The position numbers were made by a program, and so were the translations under genes. Positions 50,983 through 58,816 of a DNA stretch of 64,000 nt are shown here, piece by piece (within the stretch, counting starts at the first letter, position 1; each line of letters opens with the position of its first letter). Location: NCBI RefSeq assembly GCF_041927875.1, contig NZ_JBHFHN010000002.1. One strand, written 5' to 3'. The DNA is from Paracoccus sp041927875 (GTDB lineage Bacteria; Pseudomonadota; Alphaproteobacteria; Rhodobacterales; Rhodobacteraceae). The notes below the pieces were generated by a model that made no database searches, was not told the origin of the DNA, and was given only the letters and a program-made list of their open reading frames with translations.

Positions 50983-51155
50983 ATCCATGTCCTTTCCGGT
51001 TTGCGCCTTGGCGGGGCTTTCAAGACTGACGTCTCAACCGGTGGACCGATGCAGGATGTCTCTCTGCAAAGGCCCGACCCCGCCTGTGAAGTGGCGCGCG
51101 TTTAGCCCGGAGCGGACCCGCGCGCAAGGGGGAAGGCTGCGCGGGCGGCGGGTTC

Positions 51156-51184
51156 GGATGCCTATTTGTGCAAGAAAGAAGGCC
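51156..51184 (+). repeat. Dispersed motif, copy 9 (antisense, upstream of rpsB)
   Basis: GGATGCCTATTTGTGCAAG then AAAGAAGG on the plus strand. It does not follow a stop codon in its own direction and is the least typical copy. Confidence 0.55.
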
Positions 51185-51254
51185 AAGTTGACGGTATCTT
51201 AACCGAATCGGTGTCTGTTGGGATCACGGCACAGGCTGGCGAGTCGATGGCCGT

Positions 51255-51330
51255 CAAGGAAGAAGGCCCTGGCGCCTGGAGGTTTGGACTGGCCCGCCTG
51301 AAAGGGTTGGGGGCGCCAGAATCTTCCTTG
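51255..51330 (-). terminator. Two-part inverted repeat after the ChaN-like gene
   Basis: CAAGGAAGA (51255-51263) pairs with TCTTCCTTG (51322-51330), and CTGGCGCC (51269-51276) pairs with GGCGCCAG (51312-51319); the loop is 35 bases. It lies 20 bases past the stop of the ChaN-like gene. It is a possible terminator or the foot of a larger RNA structure. Confidence 0.45.
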
Positions 51331-51349
51331 GTCACATACCCAAGCACGC

Positions 51350-52186
51350 TTAGGGCTTGCGGAAGGCAAGGCATGGGTCAGGACGCCGGGTCGGCGCGGT
51401 CAGGATCAGCATGTCGTAAAGATCGGGGGCGGCGTCGCCGGCCTCGGTGCAGTTTTGGCCGTCGCATTCGCTTTGGCCCAGGGCGAAGATACGTGCCTCG
51501 GGCGCGGCTTTGGCCAGCATCGCTGGGACAGCGCGGTCCTTGCGCGCGTGGCCGGTGCCGGTGATCAATACGACCGGGCCGCCGGTTTCGCTCAGCGCGG
51601 CCAGCGTGGCGCGGGCAAAGGCGGCATCGCGCAGCCGCTGCGCCTCGACCATGCCGGGCAGGGCAGTGTCGGGCAAGGCGCCGCAGTGATCGTCGCCGAT
51701 CTCCTCGGCCAGGCGGGCGGCCTGGTCCTTGGGCAGCGGGCGGGCCAGCCCGTATTGGGCCGCACCGGTGCCAAAGACCGCTGCCGCGCCTTCGGTCATG
51801 GCGCGGCGCACGTGATCGCGTGGCAGCGCCGCACCCCGGATTCCGCCCTTGGGCACATGGGCAAAGACCGGCGCGTAAAGCGCGAAATCGGGCCAGCCGG
51901 AATTGGCCCAGTCCAGGGCCCGCGCCAGTGACTTGGCATCGCGCGGGTCGATGTCGCGGGCCCGCGCCGCTTGCTCGGGGGTCAGCATTTCAAAGACGAC
52001 AGCCTTGGGGGCCAGCGTGGCGATGGCGGCGGCCTGATTGCGGTGGTGCTGGGGGTTGTCGTGAACCTCGCCCAGAATGGCGATGTCGACCGGGTTTTCG
52101 GCCAGATGCAGCGCTGCATCCTGCGCCAGTGCCGGCCCCGCCAGCCATGCCGCCACCACCACCCAACGCCCGATCGCGCGCCCCAT
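51350..52186 (-). CDS. ChaN-like exported protein
   Basis: A 278-residue protein with a signal peptide (MGRAIGRWVVVAAWLAGPALA). The mature part has DIAILGEVHDNPQHHRNQA and VVFEMLTPEQA, the EVHD..H and E residues of the ChaN/haem-uptake family, and GGPVVLITGTGHARKDRAVP with the second histidine. Family members bind haem or metal in the periplasm or outer membrane. No lipobox cysteine is present, so it is probably soluble. The ATG at 52186 follows GGGGGAACGGC. It is divergent from comM. Confidence 0.85.
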   Translation of the reverse strand: MGRAIGRWVVVAAWLAGPALAQDAALHLAENPVDIAILGEVHDNPQHHRNQAAAIATLAPKAVVFEMLTPEQAARARDIDPRDAKSLARALDWANSGWPDFALYAPVFAHVPKGGIRGAALPRDHVRRAMTEGAAAVFGTGAAQYGLARPLPKDQAARLAEEIGDDHCGALPDTALPGMVEAQRLRDAAFARATLAALSETGGPVVLITGTGHARKDRAVPAMLAKAAPEARIFALGQSECDGQNCTEAGDAAPDLYDMLILTAPTRRPDPCLAFRKP

Positions 52187-52303
52187 GCCGTTCCCCCGTG
52201 CATCCTGATTGTGGTGATAGGTCGGCTCGCCCCGCTGGGCAAGCGCAGCGACGTTAACCATTCCTAAACCATCGCCGCGCTAAGCAGGGGCAAAGGGGGG
52301 CGC

Positions 52304-53818
52304 ATGACCGCAATCACCTATACTGTGGCATTCGAGGGCGTCGAGGCGCGTGAGGTCGAGGTGCAATGCGCGCTCGCCGCCGGGATGCCCGCCTTTGCCG
52401 TCGTCGGCCTGCCCGACAAGGCGGTGTCCGAAGCCCGCGAGCGGGTGCGCGCGGCGCTGGCAGCGATGGCCATCGCGCTGCCGACGAAAAAGATCACCGT
52501 CAACCTGGCGCCCGCCGATCTGCCGAAGGAGGGGGCGCATTTCGATCTGCCGATCGCGCTTGCCTTGCTGGCCGCGCTGGACATTCTGCCGCGCGATGCG
52601 GTTGCGGGCGTCACCGCCATTGGCGAACTGACGCTGGACGGGCGGCTGATCGCGGTGCCCGGCGCCCTGCCCGCCGCGGTCGGCGCGGCGGCGGCGGGAA
52701 GGGTGCTGATCTGCCCACGCGCCTCGGGGGCCGAGGCGGCCTGGGTCGGCGCCGCGACGGTTTTCGCGCCGGCCACCCTGACCGAAGCCATCGCGCATCT
52801 GACTGATCGACATCCGCTGCGCCCCGCCCTGCCCGGTGAGGTCGCGCTGCCTCCCGTCAGCCGCGATCTGCGCGACGTCAAGGGCCAGATCCGCGCCAAA
52901 CGCGCATTGGAAATCGCCGCCGCCGGACGCCACCACCTGTTCATGTCCGGTCCGCCCGGTGCCGGCAAATCCATGCTGGCCGCGCGCCTTCCCAGCCTGA
53001 TGCCGCCGCTGTCGGCACCCGAGGCGCTGGAAACCTCGATGATCCTGTCGCGCGCGGGCCTGATCGGCGAGGGCGGCATCTCGCGCCAGCGGCCTTTCCG
53101 CGAGCCGCATCACACCGCCTCGATGGCGGCGATCGTCGGCGGCGGGCGCGGTGCGCAGCCCGGCGAAATCAGCTTGGCCCATAACGGCGTGCTGTTTCTG
53201 GACGAACTGCCCGAATTCTCGCGCGCGGTGCTGGAAACCCTTCGCCAGCCGGTCGAAACCGGTCAGGTGATGGTCGCGCGCGCCAACGCCCATATCCGCT
53301 ATCCGTGTCGGTTCCTGCTGGTCGGGGCTGCAAACCCCTGCCGCTGCGGCCACCTGACCGACCCAGCCCGCGCCTGTTCGCGTGCCCCTCAATGCGGCGA
53401 GGACTACCTTGGTCGCATCTCTGGCCCGTTGATGGATCGGTTCGACCTGCGAATCGAGGTGCCCTCGCTGCGGTTGGCCGACCTTGATCGCCCGGCCGAG
53501 GGTGACAGCTCGGCCGATGTCGCGGCCCGCGTGACCGCCGCGCGCGCGATCCAGGCCGAACGCTATGGCCCCCACCCCGATCTGCACACCAATGCCGAAG
53601 CCGAGGGCCGCGTGCTTGAGGATATCGCGCAGCCAGATGCCGAGGGCCAGGCCCTGATCGCGCGTGTTGCCGACCGCTTCGGGCTAACCGCACGCGGCTA
53701 TCACCGCATCCTGCGCGTGGCCCGCACCATCGCCGATCTCGAGGCCGCGCCGAAAGTTGCCGCGCATCACATTGCCGAAGCCGTCGGTTATCGCATCCGC
53801 CCCGACCTGCGTGACTGA
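52304..53818 (+). CDS. comM: ComM/YifB family AAA+ ATPase
   Basis: A 504-residue protein. The N-terminal Lon-like domain (VQCALAAGMPAFAVVGLPDKAVSEARERVRAAL and the TVNLAPADLPKEGAHFDLPIAL block) is followed by the Mg-chelatase-like ATPase (Walker A MSGPPGAGKSMLAARLP, Walker B GVLFLDELPEFSR), the cysteine motif AANPCRCGH, and a C-terminal helical lid. In naturally competent bacteria ComM is a helicase that helps branch migration of incoming DNA. The ATG at 52304 follows AAAGGGGGGCGC. It is a single gene. Confidence 0.94.
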   Translation: MTAITYTVAFEGVEAREVEVQCALAAGMPAFAVVGLPDKAVSEARERVRAALAAMAIALPTKKITVNLAPADLPKEGAHFDLPIALALLAALDILPRDAVAGVTAIGELTLDGRLIAVPGALPAAVGAAAAGRVLICPRASGAEAAWVGAATVFAPATLTEAIAHLTDRHPLRPALPGEVALPPVSRDLRDVKGQIRAKRALEIAAAGRHHLFMSGPPGAGKSMLAARLPSLMPPLSAPEALETSMILSRAGLIGEGGISRQRPFREPHHTASMAAIVGGGRGAQPGEISLAHNGVLFLDELPEFSRAVLETLRQPVETGQVMVARANAHIRYPCRFLLVGAANPCRCGHLTDPARACSRAPQCGEDYLGRISGPLMDRFDLRIEVPSLRLADLDRPAEGDSSADVAARVTAARAIQAERYGPHPDLHTNAEAEGRVLEDIAQPDAEGQALIARVADRFGLTARGYHRILRVARTIADLEAAPKVAAHHIAEAVGYRIRPDLRD

Positions 53819-55152
53819 AGGGACGACGGTACGACTGTCGGTCGGCGGTGGATTGCGGGTCCGGATTTTCGAGGGCTTTGGCGGCGAAAGACGGCAGAAT
53901 CGGGCTTGGCAGGCGATGACGCAACACGGGCGCGTGGCGGCTGCCAATTACGCGCACAGCCACGCTGAACGCCATCAGAAGGTGGCCGGATCACCCACGT
54001 CGCGGTCCAGTCCAGGGCACCGACCCCGCGCTATCGATAGATCTTGGCCTGCCGCCGAATCGTTTGGCAGCGATGACCTGTCATTACATCGACCACCTTC
54101 GGGATGGCGAAAGCGCCGCGCCTTGTGATGGCCAGCAGCGGATCGGCTGGGCGGGCGGCTTCAGTTCACACAGATGTTCCAGGCCGCCCACCTCAGCACG
54201 AGGCCACGCCGGGCACCGGGAACGCACCATCGGCTGCCCGGACGGTAACCGAGAATCTCGATCCATGGGCATCAGCACAATAGGCCGGAGAGGCACAGTT
54301 GATGGCGACTCACCCGGCGACCATGCGCGCCGACATCACGGCTCTGGCCGCCAGGGCGAGCGGGATCGCTTGAGGCGGCCGGCTGTCTTGATGAGCCGGC
54401 GACAGCCGGTCGACCGACAGATCGAAGGCGGTCGAATCACGTGGGCACTTTCGTTAGGCAGCACACAGGGGCCCCCGGACCCCTTCATCGGCCAAGGTGC
54501 TTCGACACGCGATGATCATTCCGTTGAGGGGAGCAACAGCTCGTACGGCATCGCCTTTGCTTGGCAGGGATTAACCGGACCGAGGATGGTTGCAAGCTCG
54601 CATCGGGATGCTGGAGAAGCACATGACCGCAGAAGCGATGCCGCCGAAATGGGCCGTCATCAATCCGTTTGCCGATGAGGGTTTGGTGATCCAGTAGCCA
54701 GGTTTGCTCTGCCGTCCAGCGCGACTCTTCGGAATCGGTGTCACACTCGGCCCGTCTTTAGCAGGCCGAGTGAGCAGTTGCCTTGATCGGCAGCGAGCCC
54801 AGGGCGCCGAACAAAATCTCCTCGGCAAAACCCGATCACCCATACATCGCCCTGTTCGCCGGCGGCGTTGCGTCGCGCGCCAGGTGGCCATCCCACAACC
54901 AGAAGCGCGATCGGACAAGCTGTCGGCGCGATCCCTGACATCTGCACCTTGGCCATGATTTCAGGTCGGAACACCACGACGATCGGGTGAGTATCAGTGG
55001 CATCGGCGGATGTTTCCGCCCGTGCGTGACGGCTGGATCAGCACCATATCCACCCGCGCGACGTCACGATGCAGCATCACCTGCACCATCGCGCCGACCA
55101 GCCACAGCAGCAGGTCGACGGCGACCCAACACCGCAGGATTACGGCAGTGGA
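53819..55152. other. Gene-poor 1.3-kb stretch between comM and gshB
   Basis: I find no gene that I can support. Frames up to about 200 codons exist on both strands, but they are Arg/Ser/Gly/Pro-rich without motifs or ribosome sites. One 35-codon plus-strand run near 54590-54697 (ending EGLVIQ-stop) looks somewhat protein-like. Local base composition is less biased than in the flanking genes. It is probably the residue of an old insertion. I could not match it to the IS5 relic at 23 kb. Confidence 0.6.
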
Positions 55153-56154
55153 TCAAACTGCCATGGCATCGACGCGTCGTTCGACCGCCTCCCATATCAG
55201 GCGGGCCACATTGGTGCCGTCGAAACGCTCCAGCTCCTGAATACCGGTGGGCGAGGTCACGTTGATCTCGGTCAGCCAGTCCCCGATCACATCGATCCCG
55301 ACAAAGACCTGACCTTTTTCGCGCAGAACGGGGCCGATACGGTCGCAGATCTCGCGGTCGCGCGGTGTCAGCGCAACCGGCTCGGCACGGCCGCCGACAT
55401 GCATGTTCGACCGTGTTTCACCCTTTTGCGGGACGCGGTTGATCGCCCCGACCGGCACGCCGTCGACCAGAATGATCCGCTTGTCACCCTCGCTGACAGC
55501 GGGCAGGAAGCGCTGCGCGATCAGCGGCTCACGGTTGATGTTGGAGAAGAGTTCATGCAGCGCCGCGAGATTTCCATCATCGGCGCGCAGGCGGAACACG
55601 CCAGCCCCGCCGTTTCCGTACAGCGGCTTCAGAATGATATCACCATGCACGGCGCGAAAATCGCGGATGGCCTGCAAATCGCGGGCGACCAGTGTCGGCG
55701 GCGTCAGATCGGGAAAGTCCAGAACCAGCAGCTTTTCTGGGCAGTTGCGCACCCAGAACGGATCGTTCACAACCAGCGTCTGCCCCCTCAGGCGGTCCAA
55801 AAGATGTGTCGTCGTGATATAGCCCATGTCAAACGGCGGATCCTGGCGCAGCCACACCACATCGACATCGGCCAGATCACGTTCCTCGGCATCACCGAAC
55901 TGAACGTGATCCCCCCTGACGCGTTGCAGGTTGACCGGCCAGCCACGTGCAAGCACCCGCCCCTCCCGATAGATCAACCGGTCAGGCGTATAGAAAAACA
56001 GGCTGTGCCCCCGCGCTTCGGCTTCCAGCCCGATGCGAAACGTGCTGTCTGCGTCAATGTTGACAGCCTGGATCGGATCCATCTGCAAAGCCACCTGCAA
56101 TGGACGGCTGACCTTGGCAACGGTTGAATCGGACGGGCGCGGGCTGGTCGACAT
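55153..56154 (-). CDS. gshB: Glutathione synthetase
   Basis: A 333-residue ATP-grasp enzyme. The N-terminus is LQVALQMDPIQAVNIDADSTFRIGLEAEARGH, the nucleotide region VVNDPFWVRNCPEKLLVLDFPDLTPPTL, the P-loop-like KPLYGNGGAGVFRL, and the metal site FVGIDVIGDWLTEINVTSPTG. It adds glycine to gamma-glutamylcysteine. The start at 56154 follows CAGGGGAAAACCC. It is the last gene of rsmI-yraN-gshB and works with the reductase encoded at 12-13 kb. Confidence 0.97.
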   Translation of the reverse strand: MSTSPRPSDSTVAKVSRPLQVALQMDPIQAVNIDADSTFRIGLEAEARGHSLFFYTPDRLIYREGRVLARGWPVNLQRVRGDHVQFGDAEERDLADVDVVWLRQDPPFDMGYITTTHLLDRLRGQTLVVNDPFWVRNCPEKLLVLDFPDLTPPTLVARDLQAIRDFRAVHGDIILKPLYGNGGAGVFRLRADDGNLAALHELFSNINREPLIAQRFLPAVSEGDKRIILVDGVPVGAINRVPQKGETRSNMHVGGRAEPVALTPRDREICDRIGPVLREKGQVFVGIDVIGDWLTEINVTSPTGIQELERFDGTNVARLIWEAVERRVDAMAV

Positions 56155-56233
56155 GGGTTTTCCCCTGGCTGGACAATCCTGTTGCCCTGCATGAGACCAG
56201 TTACGTGCCGATGCAAGCCCACCCAAAGGCAGA

Positions 56234-56611
56234 TCAGTTCAGGCCAAAGGCGTTTTCGATCACATCGACCCGCCCCATGGCATCCACCAGCGCCACGTCA
56301 AACCGCATCGGGGTCAACTGCCCTGTCGGCTCACCGGCCAGATATTCGCTGGCGGCCCCGCAGATGCGATCCATTTGCCGCCTGCTTAGACGTAGCGCCG
56401 CCGTAGCGAAATCACGGGCCCGCTTGACCTCGATGAAGATCAGCCCGTCCTCATCACGCGCCACCAGGTCGATCTCGCCCTGGCTACCGCGCCAGCGGCG
56501 GGCGGCGATCGACCGGCCCGCCTTGTCGTAATAGGCGGCCACACAGGCCTCGGCCAACAAACCGGCCTGATAGTTCGCCGCGCCTCGCGCCGCTTGCATC
56601 CGCATCGCCAT
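56234..56611 (-). CDS. yraN: YraN family (UPF0102) nuclease-like protein
   Basis: A 125-residue protein of the YraN family. It has GLLAEACVAAYYDKAGRSIAARRWRG, then GEIDLVARDEDGLIFIEVKRA, which carries the D...ExK residues of restriction-endonuclease-like folds. The function is not known; a role in DNA processing is often assumed. It lies between rsmI and gshB, the usual place in alphaproteobacteria. Confidence 0.93.
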   Translation of the reverse strand: MAMRMQAARGAANYQAGLLAEACVAAYYDKAGRSIAARRWRGSQGEIDLVARDEDGLIFIEVKRARDFATAALRLSRRQMDRICGAASEYLAGEPTGQLTPMRFDVALVDAMGRVDVIENAFGLN

Positions 56612-56636
56612 CCCCTTCGCCGGGCTGACGCGGACA

Positions 56637-57506
56637 TCAATCCAACGTCAGCGCGATCTGATAAACCTCACGCCGCGGCCGGTTCAGCATCTGCGCCACC
56701 TCGGCCGCCGCATCCTTGCGCGTCATCTGCCCCAGCCGATCCCGGAGCGCGGCGATGATGTCATCCGTGCCGATCACAACCGGCAGCGGTCGCCCCACGA
56801 CAATCACCACCTCACCCTTCGGCGGCGTTTCAGCATAGCTTGCAGCCAGTTCCGCCAGCGTGCCGCGCCGCACCTCCTCGAATCGTTTGGTCAGTTCGCG
56901 GCACACTGCCGCCGGTCGTTCTGATCCGAATCTCTCGCACAGATCATTTAACATTTCCCCAACGCGTCTGGGTGATTCAAAGAAGATCATGGTTGACGGA
57001 ACGGCCGCGAGTTCCTCTAGCCAGGCCATGCGGGCGCTGTGGGTGCTTGGCGCGAAGCCTGCAAAAGTGAACCGGTCGCTGGGCAGGCCCGATACCGTCA
57101 GCGCCGCCAGCACCGCCGAGGGGCCAGGCGCCGAGGTCACCGGCAGCCCCGCCGCGATGGCCTCTTGTGCCAGCCGATAGCCCGGATCGGCGACCAGCGG
57201 CGTCCCCGCCTCCGAGGCATAGGCGACGCTTTTGCCTTGCTCCAGCAGCGCCATCAGCCGTGGCCGGACCGCCGCGCCATTATGGTCATGATAGGCGATC
57301 AGCGGCCGATGATTCAGCGCAATCCCATGGATTTCAAGCAGATGGCGCAGCGTCCGCGTATCCTCGGCAGCAATGGCATCGGCGTCGCGCAGGATGTCCA
57401 GCCCTCGCAGCGTGATGTCGCGCGCCGTGCCGATCGGGGTGGCAACGAAATACAGGCCCGGCGCCAATCGCGGCGCCTGCGCCTGCCCCTGAAAACCCTC
57501 GTTCAT
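56637..57506 (-). CDS. rsmI: 16S rRNA (cytidine(1402)-2'-O)-methyltransferase
   Basis: A 289-residue SAM-dependent tetrapyrrole-methylase-fold enzyme. It has LYFVATPIGTARDITLRGLDIL, AAEDTRTLRHLLEIHGI, SEAGTPLVADPGYRLA, TSAPGPSAVLAALTVSGLPSDRFTFAGF and FFESPRR. It 2'-O-methylates C1402 in the ribosomal decoding centre. The ATG at 57506 follows GGGAGGCGCTG. The open frame continues upstream to 57716, but that part overlaps the divergent lipoprotein gene and is rejected. It is the first gene of rsmI-yraN-gshB. Confidence 0.95.
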   Translation of the reverse strand: MNEGFQGQAQAPRLAPGLYFVATPIGTARDITLRGLDILRDADAIAAEDTRTLRHLLEIHGIALNHRPLIAYHDHNGAAVRPRLMALLEQGKSVAYASEAGTPLVADPGYRLAQEAIAAGLPVTSAPGPSAVLAALTVSGLPSDRFTFAGFAPSTHSARMAWLEELAAVPSTMIFFESPRRVGEMLNDLCERFGSERPAAVCRELTKRFEEVRRGTLAELAASYAETPPKGEVVIVVGRPLPVVIGTDDIIAALRDRLGQMTRKDAAAEVAQMLNRPRREVYQIALTLD

Positions 57507-57651
57507 CAGCGCCTCCCTTCCTTGCCGCGCGCCCCTGCGCGGGGGTTTGCCGGTGCGGCTTTTCCCCGGCCTTAGCGCGTTTACAACCCCCTGGGAACCC
57601 CGTAGGATTTTAGCGATTTTACCACAGATCCAGCCGATGGGGCCGCCTCTC

Positions 57652-58812
57652 ATGACCGCCAGCACTACCCTGTTCTGCCGCGCCAGCCTGACCCTGGGCG
57701 CGGCTTTTCTTGTCACCGCCTGTCAACCGACCGGCATGGGCGGACCGTCGACCGGGCCGACCATCGACCCGCGTCAGCCCGTGCCCGTCGCCCTGTTGGT
57801 GCCGACCGGGGCCGAGCCGGGCATCGCCAGCGCGCTGAGCAATGCCGCGCGCATGGCCGCCGCCGACGTGCGCGGCGCCACAATCGACCTGCGCATCTAT
57901 GACAGCGGTTCCTCGTCGGCATCGGCCGCTGCCGCCGCGCAGAAGGCCGTCGATGCCGGTGCCAAGATCATCGTCGGCCCGCTGCACGCCGAGGCCGCCA
58001 ATGGCGTTGGCACCGCCGTTCTGGACGAAGGCATCAACGTTCTGGCCTTTTCCAACAACCCCGCCGTCGCGGGCGGTAACGTGTTCATCGTCGGCTCGAC
58101 CTTCGACAACACCGCCAACCGGCTGGTGCGCTATGCCCGCAGCCAGGGCAAGTCGCGCATTTTCCTGACCACTGGTGACGATATCGCCGGCCAGACCGCC
58201 GGTGCCGCGGTCGAGGGTGCGATTGCCCGCAACGGCGCGCGTCTGGCGGGCAAGCAGGTCCATACCCAGTCGGTCCAGGGTGTCGAGGCCGCCGCCCCCG
58301 CCGTTGCCGCCGCCGCCAAGTCCGGCCAGGCCGATGCGATCATGCTGACCGGCGATCCCTATGGCGCGCTGCCCTTCATGCTCAAGGCGCTCGGCGCGAA
58401 CGGCGTCAGCCCGGCCACCACGCAATACATGGGCCTGACCCGCTGGGATGCCAATGCGCAGGTGATGGCCGACCCGGCGGCGCAGGGCGCCTGGGTCGCG
58501 CTGCCCGATCCGCGCACCTATGACCAGTTCGCCGCGCGCTATCGAGCCGCCTATGGCGCGGCGCCGCACCCGCTGGCCGGGCTGGCCTATGACGCGGTGG
58601 CCGCCATCGGGGCGCTGGCCGCGCGGGGCAATGCCAACGCGCTGACCACCGCAGGGCTGACCTCATCCTCGGGCTTTGCCGGGGTCAACGGCGCGTTCCG
58701 GCTGAACCGCGATGGCACCAACAGCCGCGCGCTGGCGATCGGCCAGATCCGCGGCAATCAGATCGTCGTGGTCGATCCGGCGCCGCGCAGCTTTGGCGGC
58801 GCAGGTTTCTGA
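57652..58812 (+). CDS. Penicillin-binding protein activator (LpoA-like lipoprotein)
   Basis: A 386-residue lipoprotein. The signal ends at LVTAC (C22 from the chosen start). The mature part has the periplasmic-binding fold of LppC/LpoA: VPVALLVPTGAEPGIASALSNAARMAAADV, LRIYDSGSSSASAAAAAQKAVDAGAKIIVGPL and YMGLTRWD. It is expected to stimulate peptidoglycan synthases from the outer membrane. It is the classic divergent partner of rsmI-yraN-gshB. The start could also be the ATG at 57637. Confidence 0.9.
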   Translation: MTASTTLFCRASLTLGAAFLVTACQPTGMGGPSTGPTIDPRQPVPVALLVPTGAEPGIASALSNAARMAAADVRGATIDLRIYDSGSSSASAAAAAQKAVDAGAKIIVGPLHAEAANGVGTAVLDEGINVLAFSNNPAVAGGNVFIVGSTFDNTANRLVRYARSQGKSRIFLTTGDDIAGQTAGAAVEGAIARNGARLAGKQVHTQSVQGVEAAAPAVAAAAKSGQADAIMLTGDPYGALPFMLKALGANGVSPATTQYMGLTRWDANAQVMADPAAQGAWVALPDPRTYDQFAARYRAAYGAAPHPLAGLAYDAVAAIGALAARGNANALTTAGLTSSSGFAGVNGAFRLNRDGTNSRALAIGQIRGNQIVVVDPAPRSFGGAGF

Positions 58813-58816
58813 CCCC

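Larger units (their letters stand above)
50983..51349. other. Intergenic region upstream of rpsB
   Basis: There is no gene in these 367 bases. They contain the rpsB leader, one antisense copy of the dispersed motif (51156-51184) and a two-part inverted repeat (51255-51330) near the end of the ChaN-like gene. The leader could hold S2 autoregulation, but I cannot identify a known element. Confidence 0.5.

Noticed and set aside
54064..54678. A 204-codon plus-strand frame in the comM-gshB gap
   Set aside because: There is no ribosome site and no motifs, and the Arg/Ser/Gly-rich content is like random G+C-rich sequence.
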